A DNA stretch of 64,000 bases from Monarcha castaneiventris obscurior (taxonomy: Eukaryota > Chordata > Aves > Passeriformes > Monarchidae): assembly GCA_026261815.1 (NCBI GenBank), contig JAMPIT010000566.1, positions 27,367,001 to 27,431,000 of the forward strand, given 5' to 3'. Of this stretch, positions 1 to 13,001 are shown piece after piece. The notes beneath the pieces are model-generated. The model saw only the letters and a program-made list of their open reading frames with translations. It was not told where the DNA came from and ran no database searches. The translations under genes and the position numbers were made by a program. The number at the start of each line of letters is the position of its first letter. The first letter of the stretch is position 1.

Positions 1-3000
1 CTTATCTTATATTCAGTCATCCTTGGTTCTTTAGAACTGGAGCTATTCCAAAACCTTTTCTATTACTATACTTCATGACTAACTATCAATGTGATCCAAA
101 GCCTCTAAAGAATTTTTTTAAAGCTTCAGATCAGTTCTTAGCATGTTATGTTGAATTCTTGAGTTTCACAGTGTCTGCAGCTCATTTTTTGTTTTCATCA
201 GTATAAAGATTTGCTGCTGTTCTTGGCACAAAGTAATTGAATTGAGAACCACAAAGTAAAGTGCAATTGATTATGTACTTAAATTTGACAGGTTTTTGGA
301 TACCTATGTTGCGGTTCTGAGATAAACATAATATTTAAAATATGAAACATGATAAAAATCAATATTTAACCTTAATAATCATCAATAACATAGAAAGTAC
401 ATCTGTTCAAGCATATGTGCAATTAAATGTGAAAAAATTTCATAGCAAATAAATTTGCATTTTTTGTGTATGGTACATCATAAAACTTATTTTATTGTTT
501 TCTAATATATTAGGAGAAGATAACAGGGTATTGTTAACAGATAAAGTAACTGGTCACAAATGTAGCTGGGAAAATAAATACCATATAATCCTTAAAAGTA
601 TTTATAAACAAAAAAATATATGTAATTATCAGAAGGAATTTTTTTGCAATTTTAAAGTCACACTGGATATTACTTGAACTCATATTGAGGAGGTGGAATA
701 GATTCTTACAGTTTTCAATAAGTATTTGGCTTGAGCTAGTGATACTACATTAGAAACACTGAAAAAACATTGAAAGTATGAATGTGGTACTTGAAGCTGA
801 GATTCATTTCACTTTACATCAGGTATCTAAAAATTAAAGATCTCACCTCAACTGCAGTGACTCCACAGACACTAAAGAGGATCCTCATCTCACTGATCAG
901 AAGCATCTTTTAGGATAAAGTAAATTACTTTCTAAAGGAGCTTATACTATCATGTGAAAAGAGAATACAAGTGAATAACTCGGCTGCTTTAAGACAGCAA
1001 GTTTTAAAATGAGGAAAAAATAAGATAAAACAATTCTTCTTCTAGAACCACAGAAAAAAATATACATATGACATCACCTAAATTTATTTAAGGTACTAAT
1101 TTAATAGTTTTGCCTCAGTATGTCAACAATATGTAATTGTAGTACATCAGGTATTTTATAACATTGCAATATCATTCTAACCTTCCTCAGGCTTTTACTG
1201 TGGATGAAAGAAATGTTAGAATAGTAGGTTTTGGCAGCTTATTACCTCTTATGGCTTTCTTTAGCCTTATTACTGGATGCAGCGTGGGCCAGTTCCCTTT
1301 TTTTCCTCTGGAATGGTATAGCACATGGAGGTTTTAATTCTGCTTATCTGTTAAACTTATGTCTGACTGTCAGATCTTTAACCCATTTACTGAATTAAGA
1401 ATAATGATAAATAGCTGATTATCTTGACCAAGAACAATACAGAATTTGTATAAAAACTCTAACTCTCTAGTGGCCATAGGTAGACCTTAGAGTAGTGTCT
1501 ACAAGGGACCAAACTAAGCAGAATTGAAAGCCAAAGTGTAGTTAACAAAAAGAATCCAATACCTGTCCAGCTGAATTTACTTCACTATTCCTCTAAAGGA
1601 AGCAAATAAAACAATTTTTTGTGTAAGACAAGAAATTTGCCAACATATTCAAAATTCAACATTTACCACTGAAGCTGTCAGTTATATACTACAAAAGTAA
1701 ATATGTCTTGTGCTTAATTCGTTTTGACAATGTATATTCAAATCTTTTTTTCTAACTGTAAAAGTTTTCATTCACAAAACCCTCAGGAATAAAAAAATCA
1801 GTTATATGAGTACTTGATAGGACAACATTTAAAGAAATATCATTTAAAATTCTGTATCTTTATTAGAAAAATAGTCTTTTATTACCACAATGTCTAAAAC
1901 TAGCATGTAAATTAAATTTTGGGACAAATAAGTGAAAGCAGTGAAAAAGATATAGAGGGAAGATACTGTGGAAAGTGAATTAAAATGGGAAAGGAAATTA
2001 GCTGTGGCACTGCAAACCACAGGGGCTTTTGTGCTGTGTGTAGCTTTGTCACTTGCACTGCCAATGCTGTATTTGCAGAGCTCACATTCTCAGCAGAATG
2101 TCTGCCATTGATGTATTGCAGAAAGGCTATCTTACTAAATACATATAAATACATCATTTCTGAGACTAAATGGTGTTAATACAATGCAATAAAAGGGATT
2201 AATCTTTACCCAGATTATGTTAGCTAAAAAATAGGACTATAAAAATTGATTACATGAGATTTCTACTTTACAGAGGGAAATAAAATCTGTAAAATGTCCT
2301 CTGCTAGGAGCAAATAAACCAAAGGTGGTCAAGTAATGAATTAGGTGATATTTTTGAGAGGATCAAAATGAAGTGTATTGATAAATATTAGAGTATTTTA
2401 AGGTGGTCTTTTCAAAAGATGGGCATAGGAGCTGCTTTCTTTCTGTTTCTTAGTCTTAACTGTAGTTGAATCTCTCTGTTTCTAGAGGATGCTCTTCTGA
2501 AGCCCTTAGAGTGAGAGTGTCAATCTCCCTGGAAGATTTATTAATGAATCCATTTTATTTGGTTAAACAGGCGCATTTCTTCGAGTGTGCCAGAATCATG
2601 ACACTGCTTTTGTTCCTACCAAACATTTCAGCTAAAAGAACAAAAATGCACTGGAATAAAGTCAAAGAAACCAATGGGAACAAGAAAATAATAAGGAAGA
2701 ATCATACTTGATGCTTCCCTTTTCCTGGGCAAATTCCATTCAAGATTCTGGTCTATCAGAAAGCGAAGTGTAGGAACGTTTTAGGCATGATGCTCTCACA
2801 AGATAGAACTGCTCTTTCAGATAAAGATAAAAAACATTGTGTAAATAAATACTAGAAATAGCCTGGCAAATAATTTACTGATAGAATTCTCCATTCAGAT
2901 CAAGTGGATTATAGACGAAGTGTTTCAAGGACCCTAACTGAACAATGAATATCAATTTCTCTCAGTTTTGAAAATGCTACTTTCTTATTCAGGCATTTGA

Positions 3001-3179
3001 AACATTGATTCAATGTCAGAGAAATAAACAATTCAGTATCAATATCAGGAATATCTTACAAATTTAAAAAAAGAACTAATTTCTTCCATTTGGAAAATGA
3101 AACACAAATATGTGGGAGGAATGACAAAAAATTATTAATACAGATGAAATAGATTATGTCTTTGGACATAGAAAATAGA
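1..3179. other. AT-rich unique non-coding DNA
   Basis: No repeat family, exon or RNA gene was recognised. Only short, compositionally unremarkable open frames occur (up to 81 codons, overlapping on both strands near 1912-2179), as expected by chance in stop-rich AT DNA. Short A and T runs are scattered through it. Confidence 0.6.
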
Positions 3180-3585
3180 CTAGAATAGAACAGAAGAATA
3201 TCTCAGCTGAAAGAGAACTACAACAATCATCCAGTGCCTGTCCAATTCAGGGCGTACCAAAAGATAAAGCATGTTGTTAAGGGCATTGTCCAAATGCCTC
3301 TTAAACGCTTACAGGCTTGGGACATTGATCAGCTATTTAGGAAGCCTGTTCCAGGGTATGACCACCCTATCTGTAAAGAAATGCTTCCTAACATTCAGCC
3401 TAAACCTCCCCTGGTACAGCTTGTGCTGCATGTGTCCTCTCCCTGGATCCCAGGGAGAAGAGCTCAGCACCTCCCTCTGCACTTCCCCTCCTTAGGAAGC
3501 TACAGGAAGCACTGAGGTCACCCCTCAGCCTGCTCCTCTCTTAACTAGACAGGCCCAAAGTCCTCAGCTGCTCCTCATCACATAA
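3180..3585 (-). mobile_element. CR1 LINE 3'-end fragment, antisense
   Basis: Read on the minus strand this matches the 3' part of avian CR1 (end of ORF2 plus 3' UTR). Recognisable antisense blocks include CATTGTCCAAATGCCTCTTA (about 3284), the stretch around GAAGCCTGTTCCAGGGTATG (about 3341) and CAGCCTAAACCTCCCCTG (about 3397). The AGAATAGAACAGAAGAAT stretch at the low-coordinate edge looks like the decayed CR1 3' terminal repeat. It is 5'-truncated, as most CR1 copies are. Two overlapping plus-strand open frames (74 and 93 codons) lie inside it and are not genes. Many substitutions suggest an old copy. Confidence 0.85.
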
Positions 3586-4589
3586 ATCAAAACAGATCTC
3601 CTTGTACCTTACTCAAATTGTGTTTAACATGTATATCCTGTAATCACATGATATATATGAGATAAATAAGATGTTGAAAACATGAGAAACATTGTATTTA
3701 TTATGTATTTGTGGAACACCTCTGCATTTTTTCTAATGATAGCTATTTTTATGTTGGAATGAATACCATTCATTTCACTATTCCACTCCACAAATTAACT
3801 TGCTTAAAAATACATATTTTCCCTAAACTATGAAATTCTTAACCTTAAAAGGAAACCTGTAATAACTTATAAAGATCAATACTTCATTTGGGACTACCAT
3901 TTCATATTGAAATGGTCCAAAACAAGCTTCCAAATCTTGTTCAGTTCCATTTGTGCTATTAGCTTTGTCTTCACCTACTGTGATCACTCTAGAGTTGCTA
4001 TTAAATATTTAATCATAATAATGTTATTAATATCTGACTGGAATTCAGAATTGTAGGAGAAAATACCTATTATACAGTGACATTTATGTGTATGCACTAA
4101 AGGCTAAATGTTAAGAAGGTACTTGGTCTTTGTCTGGGAATGATTGATTATCATGTTATCACATCCTGTCTGAATTAGACAAGCTCATGTTCTACTGCAC
4201 AGAGCAAAATTTTCTGTCTTTGAGATGTGTATTTAATATCCATGTGCTCTAGAATTTGTTTGTTTCTACAGACAATATAAGTTACATGTGAAGTCAATTA
4301 AACTAAATTTATCTAAATTTATGTATTTTAAGTACACTTGTTATTGTAAATCCATTATTTAAATTTATATTAAAATATTTTTGCTTACCACTAAGTAACT
4401 TCTCCTAACTCCCCACACATTTTTTCCCTTCTTATTGTGTACAGTAAGAATAACATTTGAATAAAGTTTAGTAGTATAATTTAACTTATACCAACCTGAA
4501 AGTGCAAGGTCTTGGAATTTATGTGGGCTTACATTGGTTTGAAACAGTTTTACCTAGCAATGGTTTAGTAGTCATGTGACTGTTATCCA
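3586..4589. other. AT-rich unique non-coding DNA
   Basis: No recognisable repeat, exon or RNA. There are long A+T stretches and no open frame of note. Confidence 0.55.
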
Positions 4590-5060
4590 GCCTATTCTTC
4601 CTCAAGGTCAGAAAAACCTTATATAGTCTGATAAACCTAAGCAGTTGTTGCATAACAAAAACCAGCTATCTGATGTCATATGCCCTAGTGTGCAACCCTT
4701 TATCAGGAAACATATGAATGAAAAATGTTTTAAGCCCCAAGAACAAGTAGGAAAAACTCTCACTACGAGCATCAAAACTGCTTGCTGCAAACTCAAGATG
4801 CTTAAGACTGGCTGAGACAATTTGTCTCTACTCTGAGCATTGATACTGCTGGCCTTAGGATGCAGGAGAACCAGAAACATCTTTCTCTCCATAAAACCAC
4901 TGCAAATTCCTGTTTCCACAGCACTTGGCCAACTTAGTACCAAGGAGTCAAGGCCCATCTCTACAATGGCAAAAGTGCGCAGTTTTGCCTGAGATTGCTG
5001 AAACAGAACTGTGAGAAAATCTTTCAAAGAACAAGAAAATAATATTACAAGCACCAGGAA
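4590..5060 (-). other. Unassigned segment with a 148-codon open frame
   Basis: Less AT-rich than its flanks. It holds a minus-strand open frame (4608-5054, 148 codons) whose product is rich in Leu, Ser, Phe and Cys. I recognise no domain, signal or family in it, and no splice-site context or codon pattern marks it as an exon. It is followed immediately by an AAT-type simple repeat and an A/C-rich tract, which is a repeat-like neighbourhood. A decayed transposon piece is possible, but I cannot name one. It is not called as a gene. Confidence 0.25.
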
Positions 5061-5063
5061 AAC

Positions 5064-5112
5064 TTTATAATAATTAATAATTATTATTATTATTAATTAT
5101 AATCATTAATCA
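5064..5112. repeat. (AAT)n/(ATT)n low-complexity, partly palindromic
   Basis: Runs of AATAATTAATAATTATTATT followed by ATTAATTATAATCATTAATC form an imperfect AT trinucleotide repeat with self-complementary parts. Confidence 0.8.
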
Positions 5113-5129
5113 TTCAGAGCATCAAAAGC

Positions 5130-5310
5130 AAAGACTCCAAAAAACTCCAACATGAAAATATATAAAACCCTCAAGGGAAAATAAAACCATCAAAAAACCC
5201 AATGACAACATAACAAACAAAGAAGCAAACCTCCCCAAAATAAACAACAAAACAAAAATACCCAAAACAAACCCAAACAAAAAACCTACCCAACAATACA
5301 AGTATAGATA
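5130..5310. repeat. A/C-rich strand-asymmetric low-complexity tract
   Basis: About 180 bp composed almost wholly of A and C on the plus strand, in AAACCC/AAACAAA-like units (for example CAAAACAAACCCAAACAAAA near 5263). The 65-codon minus-strand open frame here (5122-5319) is a composition artefact. Similar tracts occur at 51767-51941, 61640-61695 and 61864-61890. Confidence 0.75.
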
Positions 5311-8300
5311 ATATAGCAAGGAGCTATCAAATTATTTGTTCAACAGTTCTGGCTTATTATTAATTATGCAAGTAACAAGTATATTGTTATAAGATTCTCG
5401 AAAAAATATCTTACTGAACTGAAATACAAGACAACGTTGTTGGAGTCACTGTCCCCATTCATGGAGGACAACAAGGAATAAAAAGGTACTAATGAGGACA
5501 AGGAGCAAGGAGGACTAGGGTAAGGACAAAACGTCAAAGACAGAAGTCAGAAAGTATGGATGACATTTGCAAGGATGAGGTAAAACAAACAAATAAACCA
5601 AACTCCCAAACCCCAAAATCAGAACAGCTAAGACAGGAATAGGAGTGAAAACCTTAGGAGTGCAACTGCCATCAAATAGCACAGAGAAAAAGAAAAATCA
5701 CCACCAAGTCAACAAGTGATGGATTTTATATACAAAGAATAAAGCACCAGTCAGGCTAACAGGCTGGTTCTTTGTCTCCTGACTGACTCTTGTCAGGCAA
5801 CTAACTGCAGCTCAATTGCCTGGACCTGACATGGACTGACAGCTGCCATGTTTGATGTTTCATGCTTCAGAAACCCCAAGTGATTCTTGCTACACATTTT
5901 TATTTTACTTTCCCTTGTATTCCCTGTTTTAGAATAAATATAATCTCTGAATGAAGCTTTTTTTCTCATGATTGAGACATTTAAAATGTTTTTCTTTCCT
6001 CTGAATTATCTAGTGCCTACGATGGTATAAGTTCAGGACTAGGATTCTAATTCCATCCAACCAGTTTTTTTCTCTCCCCTCTGACTACATAGTATTTATA
6101 CAAAATATCTTGTGAAACAAACACAGACAAACCTCAACCAGCTGTCTTATCTCATTTAAATAGTCAATGAGCTGATGAAGTACTGAAGGCAGCAGAAGAA
6201 ACTTAACAGCTAAAAGCAAGTTGATCAGGGAATAATATTTCCATAGAATGCAAGATAAAGGGGGGAGAGAAGGAGATAATTTGTTGCATTGCATTTAGTT
6301 ATGAAAAAAATAGTTTTTTTTGTTTGTTTTTTTTGTATAAAGAAGCAAATGTTTCAAAACTGAAGCTCTGGAAAGTTTACAGGCTGAAAAAAATTCAGGT
6401 TTATTCTTTCTGCAACTGTATAATGGCTTCAGAATTGGAGGAGTTTTTAAAAAAGATGGAATAGAAATTAAAGTTAAGTAGTACAAATAAAACAGAAAAG
6501 AAACCCAGTCCCATATAAAAAACCACAATATCGTTTGTAGCCCCATTCCATCATTCAGGTATGGCTAGAGTGAAAGGGTAGTTTAGAAGAATTACACTCT
6601 TGTGTAAATGTTGCTGAGCCTAAACAACAGATTAAATTTTGCTGGTCTGATCCCAAATATGGTGATTGTTCATTTTTTATAACTTGCAAGTTGAATAATT
6701 TGTTTAATCTCTTTTTTTTTTTTTTTTCCACATCTCTATAATATTTTTTAAAAGGACAAGAACAGAGTTGCTGCATTTTGTAGACTAAAAATGTTGACTA
6801 TATAATACCATCATTTCCATGAAAAGAAAACTCAGGAAAAAGTCACACCTGAGAACCATGGTCATATTCAGATGTGCAAGTATCCTCTTGCTTGTAACAA
6901 AGTCATTCTAGGGGAATATCAGATGCTACTATCTAAAATGGAAGATTACAAAAATAATTATCTCAAGATCATTCTTTCCTAGATATTGGTACTGGCAATA
7001 ATTATAAACTTCAGAAGCTGATCAAATCTGGGGCCTTGTTCAAATTCTTTTGTAGTAGTACTGCCAAGGAGACAGACTGTGTAAGTGTCCACTGCAACTG
7101 TGGGTTCTGGGACAGGTATTTCTATAAAAAAGCTCTTTAAACAAAAACTTTCTTTAAAACTTTAGAAGGTAATGACACATGACATATTTGTAAACAGTTC
7201 AGTGTTATTATGGCTATAATCTATCTTTAAAAGGCTTCATCCAGAATGTTTCTCTAAATTATTTGAAAAAGTGGTCTGAGAAATTAATGGGGGGAGTTAT
7301 CCAGGAGCTGGATGCCGTCATGAAAATGAAGCTACAATATTTATTTTCATTTGGACATTAAAATCAATGACTATACTTTCTGTCTTACTAGAAAAGCTTT
7401 AGAAGGAAGTAAGAGCCAATAGTTCTTAAAAGAAAAAATACTGTATTTTTGAAAAGTTGTGTTATAAAAATCTGCACAAACTCTTACAAAAGGTTGTGCA
7501 AAAATTGTTCTATTTTTCTCCCACAAAAATGATAGTAAATTATTAATGTCTGGATCTCTGAAATAGTACACAGAATATTTAAATTAATTCCTTTAAAAAT
7601 TATGCTATAAAATAAATTAATTACTTTTGCTCATTTTGTTCAAATAAAATAAATGATTTCTAACTCCATAACTCCATTAACTCCAACTTCTGACTCTCTA
7701 TGTTGTTTTCTTCTTATGACTGAAACCAGCACAACTAAGGAGCTGATGGGGAAAAAGGAGAAAAGTTTGTTGTTTTCCTCTAAACCACACTGAATTCAAA
7801 GGCCAACAAAGTCAATAGAAATCTTTCCATTACCTACAGTGAGCTTTTGATCATGCCACAACTTTAGACTTCAAAGGATAGCTCCCTCTCATCCTTTAAG
7901 GTTTTTCCCTCTTTTAGGCATCATAACTTTGCTTCCCTCTATGCCTCCTTTTTTGTATTTCTTTCAGAAAATCTTGGCCCAATTTTCCTTCTTTATTACA
8001 GAATATTTTACGGAAAACCCAGCTGAAAAACAGCAAAATAACTCTATGCAGATGAAGAGGCAGACAATTTTTTGTGAGAGACCAAAAACCCATCTATACT
8101 CTGTTGTCCACAAGAGATTTAAAACTTCTGCTTGTCCTGAATACCATCTTTGGTGTTTATATCTGAAAACAGATGTTTATATAAGAAAGAGACATTTGTG
8201 AATTCCACTAGACTCAGCTACCCCTATTTGTCTGAAATATTGGTATTTTCATTTAGAAAGAAAGTGGTACTCTCTAGGATAATTGCATAAAAAGTAGGAG

Positions 8301-8427
8301 ATTTTTATTATTCCCCCTTCAATTTATTTTTTATACTTTATTTTATTTCTGTGTTAATGAATACTTCAATGTAACATGAAGTTCATCATCATAAAGTGAA
8401 AGTATATCATCCCAGACAGATGGCTTG
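5311..8427. other. AT-rich non-coding DNA with a poly-T run
   Basis: Mostly unique sequence. It contains a T homopolymer run around 6711-6727 and T/G-rich stretches near 6313-6335. Positions 5431-5960 are slightly less AT-rich and end in an AATAAA (near 5933) and could hide an old repeat, but I could not assign one. Open frames of 90 codons or fewer have no recognisable similarity. Confidence 0.5.
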
Positions 8428-8472
8428 AAGTATGACAAGTATTTTGTAAGTATGACACTTCTTACAAAATAG
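8428..8472. repeat. Short hairpin with overlapping direct repeat
   Basis: Arms TATTTTGTAAG (8440-8450) and CTTACAAAATA (8461-8471) are perfect 11-bp reverse complements separated by 10 nt. The 10-mer AAGTATGACA also occurs twice, at 8428-8437 and 8448-8457. This is a small local template-switch-like or hairpin structure with no known function. Confidence 0.7.
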
Positions 8473-11400
8473 GAGTAACTGAGAACAAGGGGAGGGAGAT
8501 ATCATGATAGAAATAATAATTTTCAAAAAAATCTGTCCTTGTCAATAAATGTAGTGGTAACACTCTTTAATTTACTTTCTTTCTGCTAAAATGAGTGACT
8601 AGAAGGTATATACTTTTATATGTGGTTTGGGTTCAAGTAGAATGAAAGCTAGATTTAGAAAGAGCTATTTTAAGCACACCTGTTGGTAGTGCACGGAGAC
8701 AAAGGAATAACTTTTTAGTATAAGATGCTGTCAAGGAAACTTAAAAAAACCCTTAAAAAATACATGAGTCCTTATCCAAAACGACTTTCTGCTGTACTCA
8801 GGTATCAGTTAATGCATTAGCAGTACAAAGCTATCAATTATTTTCACAGCCTTCCTGCCTGTACTTTACAGAGGACACTTTTAGCAAAAAGGAAAATCTA
8901 TAAAAATAGTTACAGAGTTCTTTCAGATGTCTGTGAGCAAGTCAAATTCAGATCTTTGATGATTATGAAAGATGTGGTATTTAAGTAGGACATATTGTGA
9001 AGTTAATGACTAATTAGAGGTCTCAGCACCATTAAAACTTGAACAAGTTTCGTTTTCTGAGCCAAAATATGCCCATTAATTTTAACAGTAAGTTTGTTTC
9101 TTTTAACGATGAGAGTATTATAAAAGGTATTGTTTTCTTCCACCAAATAATTTAAATCATTAAGCTATATTTTTTTATGTCAGAATAGAAGCCATTATGG
9201 GAATTTTAAATGTAAAAATATAACTATTATTTTTGTATCAGTTATGTCTATAATTTCACCACAAGGATAAGTTTTTGGAATGACAGCATGCAATGCAGTG
9301 TAGGATTAAGGGAAAAGAATCAGATCCCTCAGGCACATTTAGGTGTCTCTCTTACCCAACAAAGTGAATTAAGCATGTACGTGCTTTTGAAGACCTGTTT
9401 CTTAACAGATCTTACCCTGATAAGTGAGATGAGGAAAGGAGCAGATGTGGAACTGCTTTTCTCTGCCTCAGTATTATATACTGAATGGAGGAAACCAAAT
9501 CTTTTGTCTACTCTCATAAATCAGTGATGTAAGGGATGTCCAGATACAGTTTATTCTCAACAATTTGTACATATGCCTTTTAGAGAAAAGCTCTCTAACA
9601 AGTTATTAGCTACACTAATTGTCTTGCAGTTGAATGAACACATCTTGACTAAGCACCACAGAAAGGAAACTTGGAAAAAATTTAAATGAGCCATAGTCAC
9701 CTACCTGTCTAGAAGAATCTAGAAGGTCAGCCTCAGATTTTATTGGCATTTGATCATTTGAAAAAATATCCTAATATCTACATTTATTTACACTTCTAAG
9801 GGTTTTTAAAGAAAAAAATAAAGGTGACAGGTTGACTTTATATTTTGAATTTAATTTTAAAAAATGCTATGTATTGACAGAAATTCTGAGTATAACTTCC
9901 TTACTGTGATTTAGTCCATCTAATTTAGTCCCTATTGATTTGAAAGTCTTCACTTTGATCTTCATACATATTACACTAAATTAATTAAAATCAACTAAAT
10001 ACGTGTTTATTGAAAAGAAAATTCACATTTATAAGAAAAAGAGCAAATACTCTGCAAAACATGTGAAAGATGGATAGTTTAGTGGCTGCAGCAGCTACAA
10101 AACTGCATTCCCAAAAAGCTATGCTAGAAGCCTTCAATTGAAGTAATCAATGAAAGTAAAAGTCCTCAAAGTTCATGAGAAATAGTAAATTTGATTGAGG
10201 GAAACCACAGGTCCAGTCAATATGAGGTAAACTTGGGTCCTCAAACTGTCAAGACATCCACACTTTTAGTTTAAAGTTTCTCATGTAAGGGAAATGTAAA
10301 TAAATGCTGTCTTCTCCTAAGTGATTCACATAGAGGAGTCCTGATAGAATAAAGAATGAAGAGGAAAGGACACTTTTTTCAGCCTTCTGAAACTGTAATT
10401 TGAATCCCGCCTAGCTCCCTGTTGTATAGCTAGAGTGTTATCAGTTATGAAATCACTTAATAAGAGTGCTTTATTCTTAATGACTGAGAATTAAGCAAGG
10501 CTGCTAGAGTTTGCTGCAATAGCTATATTGATTTAGAAGGATAACTGGAAGCCTTATGTGAGAGAAATAAAAGTCTCTCGTGAAAAGAGGTCTTGCAGTT
10601 GAGACCATATAATACTGGTATGAGTTTCAATTTTGTGAATGTTCACACTCCTGCAAATTAGACACATGTGACATAGAACTGATATATTTTGGAACGAAGG
10701 AGGCATTTTGGACAAAGGACAGTTATTCCTTGATGATGGTGAAGACAGTGAAAAGAGTATAAATTGTAAGTGTGATAACAAAGTAAACAATAAACCACTA
10801 GAAATATCAAAACTGGTTTCAGCAATTTAATATCTAGGGAATAAACAGGAGATACTGCCAATCTGCAGCAATATATGATTTTCACTGTTTGTTGTAGAAA
10901 TATTTTACACTTTTAATGTTCATATGGAAGGAAAATTTCATGTACTGAGGGAAGGAAGAGAGAAGGTGAAAGAGAGGCTTAAAATCTTATTGCTGTAGCC
11001 AGTATTCAATATTCAAAAGCTTATACCTTGGTAAAGTTAAAACCAATTTTGTCTGAAAGCAAGGTACTTCCTTTAAATGAGAATTATTTCCATGCCAAAT
11101 TCCATCTCAAAGCTCTCATCTATTTCAGCTCTAGGGCTGCTTATAAAGAGGTTACAGGCTTCTTCCCTGTCCCTCCTGCTCGGTAATGGTAATAACAGAC
11201 TTTCTTCACTCTCCCTGCATTTGAATATTACAGACCTACTTTTGCTCAGACTTTCTAAACAGCTGAACATCCATGCAAAATAAACAAGAAAAAATTCTAA
11301 ACTGAACTAATTTATGACTACCTACAGCTAACAACAAAAGCAGAAAAACCTTGTATTCTCTTCCTACAAGAAGAGAAAATTATCTCCCCAGATGTTTTCA

Positions 11401-12996
11401 TCAGCACTTGAAAAAAAGCCCTGTTTTTCTTTCAATGGCATTAATTGATTTAATTTTTTTTTAAATTAAGCAAAGCATAAAAATAAATGATTCAAAAAAG
11501 AGTAAAGGAATTAGAAATGCTATGTGGGGGTGGCAGAGGGATTTAATTCTTACATCCATGGAGAAAAGAAATGATAAAGACATACATGTTTAAAAGCAAA
11601 ATTTCCAGGCAAAATACTGCAGCTGACCCATTTGCCTATGTAAGTTGTTCCTACCTTATCTTCACCTAATGTTATGTTCATTATGCTTCCACAGACTAGG
11701 CACATTCACACATCTTCTCACATCCATAGAAACTGATTCAATCTGCAATCAATGGATCACAAATTTTAAAATTAGTTGTCTTTAAAATAATTTTAGTGTC
11801 ATCTACTTTATTTAGAAAATAAAATTTAAAAAACCTCACACCTTCCAACTATTTTCCATTAGAACTTAAACATAAGCAAGCATTATTTCTTTAAACACAG
11901 AGGAAAACTTCATATTAAAATGTGCTTAAACACTTGAGTTTTGCAATTTTTATAGCAAAGTATCTTATACTGCATATCTCATTTAAAGCATCTTTACTTC
12001 AAAGCAAAGGCTGCTTTTGAAATAACTGCCTCTTTTGAGTCTAAGTTATGATCACTAATATCAGTTACCAGATTCAAATTTAGTGTCTAGCCAATGATTC
12101 TTTAACTTAATTTTAATTGGGATAGTAAGCACTTATCAAATACAGAATTGATGAATCTAAAAAATCTTATGATTTGTATAGACCAGTCAAGTAATACTTT
12201 TCCAGTTCTTGATGAACATTCCAAAGGTTCTGGGGAATGTCATTTAATGGTGGTGCCAGGTATTGACTGAAGACTTTTACAGTGTAGATTTTTTCCTATG
12301 TTAATTAATGCTATCTTAAGCTGAACAAGAGACCTGACCGGTATTTTCCCTTGCCTTGTGTGTTGTTGGCTACTTTTCATTAGTGATGGAGACACTCTTA
12401 AGACACCAACTTAGATTACTATTTGTTAGACAGGTAAAGTCAGATAAGGTGAATCTCACACACTGTGCCCATAACTCAGTTGGAATATTTGTTTAAACTA
12501 AATCTACAAAATGATCTCATTAATCATATTTTCTTATGAATTATTCATACAATGCTTCATGTGATCTAATTATGAAATATCTACAACTTAGTCTAAATCA
12601 AGCTAGGTGTAATTATACTTTACTGGATTACAGGCAATTAGTTTTATTATTACTGCAATCAACAGTACAAATGCAGAAAAAACAGTTTTTAGATCTGCTA
12701 TATTAACTGCATTTAAAATGAGGGGAAAACTCTTAAAGGCTTGTTTTCGAATTATATCTCTACAAATTCATAATAAGTGATTAGAATAAGTGAACGCAAT
12801 ACTTATGATTCAGAAAATAAGTTACAAGTAAAACTAAAAAATAGCTATGACAGTAAACCTGTTATCAATCAAAGAGAGGATAGTAATTAGTTACCATGGA
12901 GATACAAATTGCTTAATTTTACATACCAAATAGAAATGTTTCTTCTCAATATTTTTTTTCAATAGTTCTGTCTCAATTTCTCTACTTGCCTGCTAT
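8473..12996. other. AT-rich unique non-coding DNA
   Basis: About 4.5 kb without a recognised repeat, exon or RNA gene. Opposed open frames near 9288-9527 and 11073-11283 overlap on both strands and look random. Confidence 0.55.
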
Positions 12997-13001
12997 GTAT
13001 T
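12997..13001. repeat. Target-site duplication, left copy (GTATT)
   Basis: GTATT sits directly before the LTR's 5' TG and is repeated exactly at 14111-14115 directly after its 3' CA. The presumed empty site would read TGCTATGTATTGAAGAC. A 5-bp duplication is typical of ERVL-class integration. Confidence 0.85.
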
